DNA from: Lachnospiraceae bacterium
Lineage (GTDB): Bacteria > Bacillota > Clostridia > Lachnospirales > Lachnospiraceae
DNA: 36,351 nucleotides
NCBI GenBank assembly: GCA_017513625.1
Contig: JAFXEW010000129.1
Location: 1 to 36,351 of the forward strand
Reading direction: 5' to 3'
The notes under the pieces: model-generated
What the model was told of the DNA's origin: nothing
Databases searched by the model: none
What the model saw: only the letters and a program-made list of their open reading frames with translations
Program-made: the position numbers and the translations under genes
Shown here: piece after piece, positions 15,262-22,708 of the stretch
Numbering within the stretch: position 1 is the first letter of the stretch
Layout: the number at the start of each line of letters is the position of its first letter

Positions 15262-17468
15262 TGAAGAATCAAGTTATTACATTTGCATCAGGAAATGAAA
15301 TGGCTGCTAAGGCTATTAAACAGATAGGATATGATCTGATGGGATATTATCCCATTACTCCTTCCACTCAGATTGCAGAAAATTTGGATATAATGCGTGC
15401 ATCCGGAGAAACGGACCTGATAATGATTGCGGCAGAAGGAGAACACAGCGCGGCGGGGATTTGTTACGGTGCGGCCGTAGCAGGAGGCCGTGTAATAAAT
15501 GCTACAAGTGCAAACGGGTTGTTATATGCCATGGAACAATTTCCGGTTCAGGCCGGCACCAGATATCCTATGGTTATGAATGTAGTGTGCAGAACGGTAT
15601 CCGGACCTTTGTCCATTAAAGGAGACCACAGTGACATTATGTATATGTTGAATGCAGGCTGGCCCATTCTTTTTGCAGTTACGGCCCAGCAGGTATATGA
15701 TTTTAATATCATAGCGCTGAAACTTGCTGAACAGGTCAGACTTCCTGTGGTTGTAGCCTACGACGGTTTCTTTACCAGTCATCAGAAGTGCAGATGTTTT
15801 ATGTTTACGCAAGATGAAACGGTAAAGGCGTTTGTGGGGGATAAAAAGGAAGAGTGTCCTTTCCTGGACTTGAATCATCCTATTACGGTTGGGTCCTATA
15901 TGAATGAACCTGACTTGATTAATAACAGGTACCAATTGCATCATGCAATGGAAAGAGCCGATGAAGTTATAGAAAAGTTATTTGATGAGTATTATGAAAT
16001 ATCAGGCAGACAGTATCATAAAGTGGAAGGCATAGGATGTGAGGATGCCAAGGAAGCATTGGTCTTATTGGGGTCCTCATATGATACGGCAACGGAAGCG
16101 GTTGAAGAACTGCGCAGTCAGGGGAATAAGGTTGGTGCAGCAACACTTCATGTTCTAAGACCTTTTCCCGGTAAAGAACTAATGGGACTTTTGCAGCATG
16201 CATCTGATATAGTAGTGGCTGACCGTCAGGACAGCTACGGTGCAGGAGGCGGTAATCTGTCACTTGAGGTGCGTAGTGCGGCTCAGAGATACGAGCGGCA
16301 GATGCACATTAAAAGTATTATTTACGGTCTGGGGGGAAAGGACTTTTTTAAAGAAGATGCCAAGGAAATGTTGACTATGGCAGGGGATGAGAATAGGCCG
16401 GATTTTATGTATTATGGTATTACCAAAGGAAAAAAAGAAAAAACACAGAAACCCTTACTGGCTCCTGTTACCGCAGAACAGGCAAGGATTCATGCTACGG
16501 AGGTAATAGACCATAAGGTAACGGGAGGTAATCTGAATGCTGTAACAGCCATGCCGGGGCGCCTGGCTCCGGGGCATGGAGCCTGTCCCGGTTGCGGAAT
16601 TCCCGTAAATCTGAATCTTCTCTTAAAAGGAATAGAGGATCCTGTAGTATTTCTCTTTCAGACCGGATGCGGAATGATCGTATCAACCGCATATCCTAAA
16701 ACAGCTTTTAAAGTACCCTATTTGCATAATCTGTTTCAAAACGGTGCGGCGACTCTTAGTGGTGTGGCAGAAATATGTTATCGTAAACAGCAAAAAGGAG
16801 AGATTCCGCCCGGAGATATTATCTTTGTTATGGTAAGTGGTGACGGAGGTATGGATATCGGAATGGGCTCTGCACTTGGTACTGCGCTTAGGGGCCATAG
16901 ACTGCTTATTTTTGAGTATGATAACGGGGGATATATGAACACCGGATATCAGCTTTCTTATTCCACTCCTTTAGGGGCTAAAAGTTCCACTTCGCATGTA
17001 GGTAAAAATCAGTATGGTAAGACTTTCTTTCATAAGGATATGCCACGTATCATGGAAGCTACAGGTATTCCATATGTTGCTACTGTGGCAGAGTCAAATC
17101 CTACGGATTTTATCAGAAAGGCGGCCAAAGCAGCTTATTATGCTAAAACTACGGGTACGGCTTATATAAAGGCTATTTCAGCTTGTCCTTTAAACTGGAA
17201 CGATAAACCTGCAACGGAAAGAAGGGTAATAGAAGCTGCGGTGGACTCCTGCTATTTTCCTCTATATGAGGTGGAACAGGGGATTACCACAATATCCTAT
17301 GATCCTGAAAAAACAGGTAAAAAAATCCCTGTATCGGATTGGCTGTCCATGATGGGCAGAACCAAACATTTGTTAAAACCAGAATACAGTCATATTGTAC
17401 TAAAAATACAGGATGAAATCGACAGAAGATTTGCGGAGTTAAAAAAAAGAGCAGAACAGAATCTATAG
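15261..17468 (+). CDS. 2-oxoacid:ferredoxin oxidoreductase, alpha-beta fusion
   Basis: A 735-residue fusion that completes the enzyme. Residues about 1-390 are the alpha subunit: GYYPITPSTQIAE, the INATSANG loop, GPLSIKGDHSD, and the LRPFPGKEL domain II region. A polar linker (about 390-430) joins the TPP-binding beta subunit. There the four expected [4Fe-4S] ligands are present: CPGC (441, 444), TGCG (about 472) and SACP (about 650). The TPP motif is GDGGMDIG to YDNGGYMNTG (about 526-556). It catalyses oxidative decarboxylation of a 2-oxoacid with CoA, reducing ferredoxin. The domain order over the two genes, G-D then A-B, matches four-subunit archaeal-type operons and not the single-chain PFOR. 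Confidence 0.94.
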   Translation: MKNQVITFASGNEMAAKAIKQIGYDLMGYYPITPSTQIAENLDIMRASGETDLIMIAAEGEHSAAGICYGAAVAGGRVINATSANGLLYAMEQFPVQAGTRYPMVMNVVCRTVSGPLSIKGDHSDIMYMLNAGWPILFAVTAQQVYDFNIIALKLAEQVRLPVVVAYDGFFTSHQKCRCFMFTQDETVKAFVGDKKEECPFLDLNHPITVGSYMNEPDLINNRYQLHHAMERADEVIEKLFDEYYEISGRQYHKVEGIGCEDAKEALVLLGSSYDTATEAVEELRSQGNKVGAATLHVLRPFPGKELMGLLQHASDIVVADRQDSYGAGGGNLSLEVRSAAQRYERQMHIKSIIYGLGGKDFFKEDAKEMLTMAGDENRPDFMYYGITKGKKEKTQKPLLAPVTAEQARIHATEVIDHKVTGGNLNAVTAMPGRLAPGHGACPGCGIPVNLNLLLKGIEDPVVFLFQTGCGMIVSTAYPKTAFKVPYLHNLFQNGAATLSGVAEICYRKQQKGEIPPGDIIFVMVSGDGGMDIGMGSALGTALRGHRLLIFEYDNGGYMNTGYQLSYSTPLGAKSSTSHVGKNQYGKTFFHKDMPRIMEATGIPYVATVAESNPTDFIRKAAKAAYYAKTTGTAYIKAISACPLNWNDKPATERRVIEAAVDSCYFPLYEVEQGITTISYDPEKTGKKIPVSDWLSMMGRTKHLLKPEYSHIVLKIQDEIDRRFAELKKRAEQNL

Positions 17469-17477
17469 AAGAATACG

Positions 17478-17515
17478 GAGCTGTAGAATTTCATCTGAAG
17501 TTTTGCAGCTCTTTT
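17478..17515 (+). terminator. Rho-independent terminator of the redox operon
   Basis: GAGCTGTAGAA and TTTTGCAGCTC form an 11-bp stem with two wobble pairs and a 12-base loop, followed by TTTTG. It is the only terminator between the AEC gap and here, so the four redox genes form one unit. Confidence 0.78.
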
Positions 17516-17601
17516 GTTCAGGGCAAAACGTCTGATTTTTGAAAAAAATTTAATTATAAGTTAAAAAATATAAAAATTTGCTCCTCATTTTCTGTGATAT
17601 A

Positions 17602-17610
17602 TGGTACAAT
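17602..17610 (+). promoter_or_regulatory. Extended -10 promoter of the HAD-GH3 operon
   Basis: TGgTACAAT lies about 22 bases before the HAD start codon, with no good -35 at 17 bases. The leader would be very short (about 16 bases) but still holds the AAGGGGTG ribosome-binding site. Confidence 0.5.
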
Positions 17611-17632
17611 CAAAAATAAAAAGGGGTGTGAC

Positions 17633-18475
17633 ATGAGTAAAATTTGTGATGGCTTTATAAAAAGAAATGATTACCTGTTTTGCATAGATTCGGACGGATG
17701 TGTTATGAATACTATGGACATCAAGCATATACGGTGCTTCGGTCCATGCATGGTAGAGGAATGGGAACTTTTTGAGTGGGAAGAACCGATTTTAAAGAGA
17801 TGGAATGAGATTAATCTGTATACCATAACCAGGGGAATCAACAGATTTAAAGCATTGGCTAAAATTCTGCGTGAAATAAACACTAAATATTGTGTTATTG
17901 ATGATCTGGAAATGCTTGAAAAATGGGTGAATGAGAGCTTTGAATTGTCCAATGCAGCCCTTGAGAGAGCAATTGCCATGTCCGGAAGTTCCTGCCTGAA
18001 AAAGGTGTTTAGCTGGTCTTTAAAGGTAAATGAAATGATTCAGAATCTGTCCCTTGACGAGAAGGAACCCTTTTCCGGAGTAAGAGCTTCTTTGGAATAC
18101 GCGCATATAGTAGGTGATGTGGCTGTAATATCTTCAGCTAACAGGCAGGCTGTAATGCAGGAATGGGAGAAGTATGGGTTACTTGATTATGTAGATATCG
18201 TCTTGACCCAGGATAACGGAAGTAAAGCTCATTGTATCCAGGAACTTCTTAAAAAGGGATATGATAAGGAACATGTGATAATGGTGGGGGATGCTCCCGG
18301 TGACCAGGAAGCAGCGAAACGTAATGATGTTTATTTTTACCCCATACTGGTAGGTCATGAAGAAGAATCTTGGAAAGAATTTAATGATTTGGCTATCGGA
18401 AGGTTGTGTGACAGAACTTATGGTGGCAGTTACCAGATTAAAAAAGAAGCAGAGTTCATGAATAATTTAAAATAA
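17633..18475 (+). CDS. HAD family hydrolase
   Basis: A 280-residue cytoplasmic HAD-superfamily phosphatase. The start at 17633 follows AAGGGGTG; the frame from 17594 would start before the predicted promoter. Motif I is FCIDSDGCVMNT, with the nucleophile Asp and the second Asp two residues on; motif II is ISSANRQ; the lysine is in GSKAHCI; motif IV is MVGDAPGDQEAA. A large helical cap (about residues 40-155) sits between motif I and II, which suggests a small-molecule phosphate substrate. It is ten bases upstream of the GH3 gene and shares its transcript, so a linked role in amino-sugar salvage is possible but only inferred. Confidence 0.87.
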   Translation: MSKICDGFIKRNDYLFCIDSDGCVMNTMDIKHIRCFGPCMVEEWELFEWEEPILKRWNEINLYTITRGINRFKALAKILREINTKYCVIDDLEMLEKWVNESFELSNAALERAIAMSGSSCLKKVFSWSLKVNEMIQNLSLDEKEPFSGVRASLEYAHIVGDVAVISSANRQAVMQEWEKYGLLDYVDIVLTQDNGSKAHCIQELLKKGYDKEHVIMVGDAPGDQEAAKRNDVYFYPILVGHEEESWKEFNDLAIGRLCDRTYGGSYQIKKEAEFMNNLK

Positions 18476-18485
18476 GGAGTAATGC

Positions 18486-20252
18486 ATGGTTGATTTAAAG
18501 GTTAGACCTTATTACCTTTCAGATGAAGATTGTAAATGGGTGGAGGAAATCATTGCATCCATGTCGGATGAGGAGAAGGTGGGACAGTTGTTTTTTCAAC
18601 TTACCTCTTCACATGATGAAGCACATTTAAGAGAACTTATGGAAAAATATCATTTGGGAGGTTGCAGATATAATCCGGCTCCGGGAGCCGCTGTGCAGGA
18701 ACAGAACCGGAAACTGCAGAAATACGCCAGGATTCCTGTTTTTATTGCCTGTAATACTGAAGCGGGCGGTGATGGCGCCTGTGCAGACGGTACGTTAATA
18801 GGTTCCGGTGTTAAGATTGCAGCTACGGATAAGGAAGAATATGCATATCAGTTGGGCAGGATGGCTAATGAAACAGCTGCTGCAATCGGTTGTAATATGG
18901 CCTTTGCACCTGTGTGTGATATTGCCTATAATTGGCAGAATACTGAGATTATCAGCCGTGCATTCGGCAATGATCCTGAGCGTGTAGCACGTATGAGTGC
19001 CGCTTATTTACAAGGCGCCCATACAATTCCGGGTTTTGCGTGTGCCGCGAAGCATTTTCCGGGGAACGGACTTGATTTCAGAGATGCACATATTTCCAAC
19101 AATGTGAATGATATGGATGTGGAAGAGTGGGATGCTACCTACGGATATGTATACAAGACGCTGATTGAACAGGATCTGGATGCTATTATGGGAGGGCATA
19201 TACTGATGCCCAAGTATGCGGGGGCGCTTAATCCTGATTTAAAAGATGAGGATATGATGCCTGCTACACTCAGCAAAGAGATTATGACCGGGTTGCTTAG
19301 GGACAGGCTGGGATTTAACGGAATGGTAGTTACCGATGCATCCCATATGGTTGCCATGACCAACCGCATGAAGAGGAAAGATATGCTTCCTCTGGCTATT
19401 AATGCGGGATGTGACATGTTCTTATTTTTTAATGATCCTGAAGAAGATTTTCATACCATGCTGGATGCATATAAAAAAGGTATTATCAGTGAAAAGCGTA
19501 TGGAAGATGCCCTTAAGAGAATACTTGGATTAAAAGCACGTATGGGGTTGCATAAGAAAAATGCGGATGAATTGGTACCGGTGCCTGAGATTTTAAACGA
19601 TGTAATCGGTAATCCCACATATATGCGTATGCAGGAAGACATCAGCAGGGATGCAGTCACGTTGGTAAAATATAAGGACAAAGAGGTACTACCTATTACA
19701 CCGGACAAATATAAGCGGGTAATGATTGTTCATATCAAGGGTAATGAAGGCTCCATGGGAGAACTGATGAAGGCCATGGGCTACAGTGGGGGCAATCCTG
19801 CGGAAGAACTGCGTAAAAAACTGGTTGATAAGGGTTTTGAAGCCTTTATATATGAAAGTCCCATGGACAAAATGAAAAAGCAGATTGCTGCGGGAGAAAA
19901 GCCCAATATTAATCTCTATTTCGCAGGAAAGAATGCAATTGCGGATTTCGTGAAAGATATGGATATCGTTATCACACTTTGCAATGTTTCAAGCGGAAGA
20001 CCTTCCTTTGGCATGTCCAAGGGAGGTGGTGAGATTCCCTGGTATGTATTTGAGATCCCTGTAGTGGTGATAGGATGCGGACAGCCTACCATGCTGGCAG
20101 ATGTTCCTCAGGCAAGGACCTATATAAACACCTATGACAGCAAAAACAGTACACTGGATGCACTGGTAGACAAGCTTATGGAAGGCTCTGAGGCATTTAG
20201 AGGTATAGATCCCATTGACAGTTTCTGTGGATTATTTGATGCCCGGATTTAA
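18486..20252 (+). CDS. Glycoside hydrolase family 3 protein, NagZ-type, cytoplasmic
   Basis: A 588-residue enzyme with a GH3 TIM-barrel (about 15-350) and a C-terminal alpha/beta sandwich (about 385-588), and no signal peptide. The barrel contains the substrate-binding AAKHFPGNG (about 187-195, usually GHG), the DAH that matches the His/Asp acid-base dyad typical of beta-N-acetylhexosaminidases of this family (about 200-202), and the nucleophile Asp in VTDASHM (about 284). By family knowledge a role in removing N-acetylglucosamine from muropeptide or other glycans is likely. The cytoplasmic location points to recycling of imported sugars. GGAGT precedes the ATG. It is co-transcribed with the HAD gene. 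Confidence 0.88.
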   Translation: MVDLKVRPYYLSDEDCKWVEEIIASMSDEEKVGQLFFQLTSSHDEAHLRELMEKYHLGGCRYNPAPGAAVQEQNRKLQKYARIPVFIACNTEAGGDGACADGTLIGSGVKIAATDKEEYAYQLGRMANETAAAIGCNMAFAPVCDIAYNWQNTEIISRAFGNDPERVARMSAAYLQGAHTIPGFACAAKHFPGNGLDFRDAHISNNVNDMDVEEWDATYGYVYKTLIEQDLDAIMGGHILMPKYAGALNPDLKDEDMMPATLSKEIMTGLLRDRLGFNGMVVTDASHMVAMTNRMKRKDMLPLAINAGCDMFLFFNDPEEDFHTMLDAYKKGIISEKRMEDALKRILGLKARMGLHKKNADELVPVPEILNDVIGNPTYMRMQEDISRDAVTLVKYKDKEVLPITPDKYKRVMIVHIKGNEGSMGELMKAMGYSGGNPAEELRKKLVDKGFEAFIYESPMDKMKKQIAAGEKPNINLYFAGKNAIADFVKDMDIVITLCNVSSGRPSFGMSKGGGEIPWYVFEIPVVVIGCGQPTMLADVPQARTYINTYDSKNSTLDALVDKLMEGSEAFRGIDPIDSFCGLFDARI

Positions 20253-20276
20253 GTAATTGCAGTTTACGGCCGATAT
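20250..20276 (+). promoter_or_regulatory. Sigma-28 (SigD/FliA)-like promoter of the DUF6033-like gene
   Basis: TAAG, 15 bases, GCCGATAT. The -10 matches the Bacillus SigD consensus exactly and the -35 differs by one base. The -35 overlaps the stop codon of the GH3 gene. The predicted start leaves a leader of about 45 bases before the ATG at 20331. No clear sigma-A pair is seen in this gap. Confidence 0.6.
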
Positions 20277-20330
20277 ACAATATGAGAATATTGCAAACGG
20301 ATTTGCGATAAAGTTACAAGGAGGTAGCAT

Positions 20331-21080
20331 ATGAGTGTAAATGCAATGAGCAGAGCGGCATCTGCAGAGGTCTATAAGAACTATGAGAGAAAGGAGACGG
20401 GTAAAACCGGAACCAAGCTTTCCGAATACGGTAAAACCGTGGGCGAACCCAAACTGAGTGAGGCTGCAAAAAAGTATTATGAAGGATTGAAAAGCAAGTA
20501 TTCGGATATGGACTTTGTACTGGTCAGTTCCGACAAAATGGAACAGGTGAAAGCCCAGGCATCCCGATATGCCACGGGATCCAAAACGGTGGTATTAATC
20601 GATGAAGCTAAAATCGAAAAGATGGCTACGGATGAGAATTACCGCAAACAGTATGAAGGCATTATTGATAACGCCAGAACGACGTTGGAACAGCTGAAGC
20701 AAAGTATGGACAGTTCCGAAGGAAAGGTACAGGGCTTTGGTATACAGGTAAACGACAATGGAACGGTAAGCTTCTTTGCCGCACTTAAAAAATCATCCGC
20801 TGATCAGAGAGCCCGGATAGAGAAAAAGGCACAGGAGAAGAAAGAAGACCGCAGAATTGCAGCAAAGAAGGAAGCAAAGGAACGGCTGGAAGGACGTAAG
20901 ACACCGGAGGATAAAGAAATATACGGAGGCCGTAGTGCAGAGGACACGGTGACCGTTACTGCTTCCTCTGCAGAAGAGTTACTTCAAAAGATAAAGGATT
21001 TTATGCTGGAAGAGAGAAGTAATCATGTAAAGACTTCTCAGGAACTGAATATCGGACAACATATTGATTTTCAGGCATAG
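20331..21080 (+). CDS. DUF6033-like protein
   Basis: A 249-residue soluble protein rich in Lys, Glu and Ser. It resembles the DUF6033 group of Lachnospiraceae by its opening MSVNAMSRAASAEVYKNYE and the segment LSEAAKKYYEGLKSKYSDMD. The next part has alternating strands and helices (FVLVSSDKM, VVLIDEAKI), then a basic helix from about 155 to 200 that looks like a single long coil (ARIEKKAQEKKEDRRIAAKK) and a C-terminal helix. The function is unknown and no catalytic motif is seen. AAGGAGG lies at ideal distance. Its flagellar-class promoter is the main clue to when it is expressed. It ends at a long hairpin that overlaps the next promoter. Confidence 0.7.
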   Translation: MSVNAMSRAASAEVYKNYERKETGKTGTKLSEYGKTVGEPKLSEAAKKYYEGLKSKYSDMDFVLVSSDKMEQVKAQASRYATGSKTVVLIDEAKIEKMATDENYRKQYEGIIDNARTTLEQLKQSMDSSEGKVQGFGIQVNDNGTVSFFAALKKSSADQRARIEKKAQEKKEDRRIAAKKEAKERLEGRKTPEDKEIYGGRSAEDTVTVTASSAEELLQKIKDFMLEERSNHVKTSQELNIGQHIDFQA

Positions 21081-21098
21081 GAATTCATAAGTTTATTT

Positions 21099-21148
21099 TC
21101 CCACAGACAGAACTTTCCCGCAGACGGGGATTGAACCTGTCTGTGGGA
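21099..21148 (+). terminator. Long hairpin after the DUF6033-like gene, overlapping the next promoter
   Basis: TCCCACAGACAG (21099-21110) and CTGTCTGTGGGA (21137-21148) are perfect 12-base arms around a 26-base loop that itself holds a CCCG/CGGG mini-stem. TTTGTT follows. It is probably the terminator for the upstream gene, although the T-tract is imperfect. Its loop and right arm carry the -35 box and spacer of the rnhA promoter. Confidence 0.6.
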
Positions 21149-21159
21149 TTTGTTATAAT
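21131..21159 (+). promoter_or_regulatory. Sigma-A promoter of the rnhA-rluF-ligA-metA-pncB run
   Basis: TTGAAC, a 17-base spacer, then a perfect TATAAT, about 40 bases before the RNase H start. Confidence 0.75.
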
Positions 21160-21198
21160 GTAGCTTTAAAGTATATACTGTTTCGTTAGGAGGCAGGA

Positions 21199-21924
21199 AT
21201 GGCTAAGAAAAAGTATTATGGAGTAAAAAAAGGTAAAGCAACCGGGATATTTACAGACTGGGACAGTTGTAAGGCTGCTGTGGACGGTTATTCCGGAGCT
21301 GAATATAAGGGATTTACCACCTTGGAAGAGGCCGGGGATTATTTGGGACTATCTCGGGAAGAACTCTCTGCTTTTGCAGGTGGGGAAGTAACAACGGGTG
21401 CTGCTGTGGATGCGGAAATGTCAGATGTCGGAAAAAAGGAAGCACCCGGACAGGGAACGCTTCTTGCTTATGTAGACGGCAGTTATGAGGATTCTATCAA
21501 AAAGTACGCCTTCGGATGCGTGTTCATACTTCCCGATGGCCGGATATATACTTCTTTCGGCAACGGGGACAATGAGCAGTCTTTGCAGCACCGTAATGTG
21601 ACAGGCGAGATGCTGGGAGCCATGTATGCTGTGAGATGTGCGATTTTTAACGGATACAGTGAAATAGAACTTCGGTATGATTATGAAGGCCTGGAAAAAT
21701 GGGTGACAGGTGCTTGGCGCAGTAAAACAGAGCTGACAGGTAAATATGCTTCTTATATGCGTGAATGTATGAAAAGTATAGGCTTAAAATTCACCAAAGT
21801 ACCGGCCCATTCTAATGTGAAATACAATGAATTGGCTGATTCACTGGCTAAGCAGGGACTTGTGGAAGGACAGGGAGTGCCCAAGGTCTGCAGGTTTGAG
21901 GAGATGGAATTATATCATGAGTAA
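21199..21924 (+). CDS. rnhA: Ribonuclease HI with N-terminal viroplasmin (RHBD) domain
   Basis: It cleaves the RNA strand of RNA-DNA hybrids, for example R-loops and primers, in the cytoplasm. The 241-residue protein has an N-terminal viroplasmin-like hybrid-binding domain (about 5-50: YYGVKKGKATGIFTDWDSC, YKGFTTLEEAGDYL), a linker of about 30 residues, and a type 1 RNase H domain (about 90-235). The four catalytic acids are visible: Asp in YVDGS, Glu in VTGEML, Asp in RYDYEG and Asp in ELADSLAK. AGGAGG precedes the ATG. The last eight bases overlap the start of rluF (ATGAGTAA), so the two are translationally coupled. Confidence 0.93.
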   Translation: MAKKKYYGVKKGKATGIFTDWDSCKAAVDGYSGAEYKGFTTLEEAGDYLGLSREELSAFAGGEVTTGAAVDAEMSDVGKKEAPGQGTLLAYVDGSYEDSIKKYAFGCVFILPDGRIYTSFGNGDNEQSLQHRNVTGEMLGAMYAVRCAIFNGYSEIELRYDYEGLEKWVTGAWRSKTELTGKYASYMRECMKSIGLKFTKVPAHSNVKYNELADSLAKQGLVEGQGVPKVCRFEEMELYHE

Positions 21925-22654
21925 AGAAACGGTCAGACTAAATAAATATTTGGCCATGTGCGGACTGTGCTCCAGACGTGATGCGGATAAGCTCATAGAG
22001 CAGGGACGGGTAACCGTTAACGGACAAAATGCAACCAGCGGTATGCAGGTATGTGTGGAAGATGAGATACTGGTTAATGGGAAACCTCTGAAGGGGCAGG
22101 AAAAGAAAGTGGTATTGGCCTATTATAAACCCATAGGAGTCACCTGTACGGAAAAGGATGCCCATGCAGAAAAAATCATTACCAGACTCATTGATTATCC
22201 CATTCGTGTGACTTATGCGGGCAGATTGGACAAAGATTCCGAAGGACTGATGCTTCTTACTAATGACGGAGACTTGATTCAGGCCATGATGCGTGGCGCG
22301 AACTGCCATGAAAAGGAATATATTGTAAAAACCAACAAAGAAATCACAGATGTCTTTATACAGCAGATGAAGTCCGGTGTGTATTTACGTGAGCTTGACA
22401 GGACTACAAGAGAATGTGAAGTGTCCCAAACCGGTAAATATACCTTTCGTATTGTTTTGACGCAGGGGTTGAACCGTCAAATCAGACGTATGTGTAAAGA
22501 ATTGGGATATGAAGTGCGCAGTCTGAAAAGAATACGTATCATGAATATCACACTGGAACAGTTGCAGACCGGAGTGTATCGTGAAGTAAAGGGCACAGAG
22601 TTGGAAGCATTATACAGCGGCTGCGGATTGAAGTGCCCGGGAAGTGTATACTAA
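21917..22654 (+). CDS. rluF: Pseudouridine synthase, RluF-like
   Basis: It isomerises uridine to pseudouridine in 23S rRNA; RluF acts on U2604 in E. coli. The 245-residue protein starts at 21917, where MSKETVRLNKYLAMCGLCSR opens an S4 RNA-binding domain (about 7-60). The longer in-frame extension from 21827 is the RNase H gene read in another frame. The catalytic domain has the family aspartate in GRLDKDSEGLMLLTNDGD, then HEKEYIV, LTQGLNRQIRRMC and LKRIRIMNI, which are closer to RluF than to RluB or RsuA. It is coupled to rnhA and followed 54 bases later by ligA. Confidence 0.9.
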   Translation: MSKETVRLNKYLAMCGLCSRRDADKLIEQGRVTVNGQNATSGMQVCVEDEILVNGKPLKGQEKKVVLAYYKPIGVTCTEKDAHAEKIITRLIDYPIRVTYAGRLDKDSEGLMLLTNDGDLIQAMMRGANCHEKEYIVKTNKEITDVFIQQMKSGVYLRELDRTTRECEVSQTGKYTFRIVLTQGLNRQIRRMCKELGYEVRSLKRIRIMNITLEQLQTGVYREVKGTELEALYSGCGLKCPGSVY

Positions 22655-22708
22655 TGTGGGAAGAATAGCCAAATACGTCTGTAGAACAGGCAGGGAGAAC
22701 AGGTTATC

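Noticed and set aside
21827..21916. N-terminal extension of the RluF-like protein from 21827
   Set aside because: It is rnhA read in another frame; the S4 domain starts normally at the ATG at 21917.
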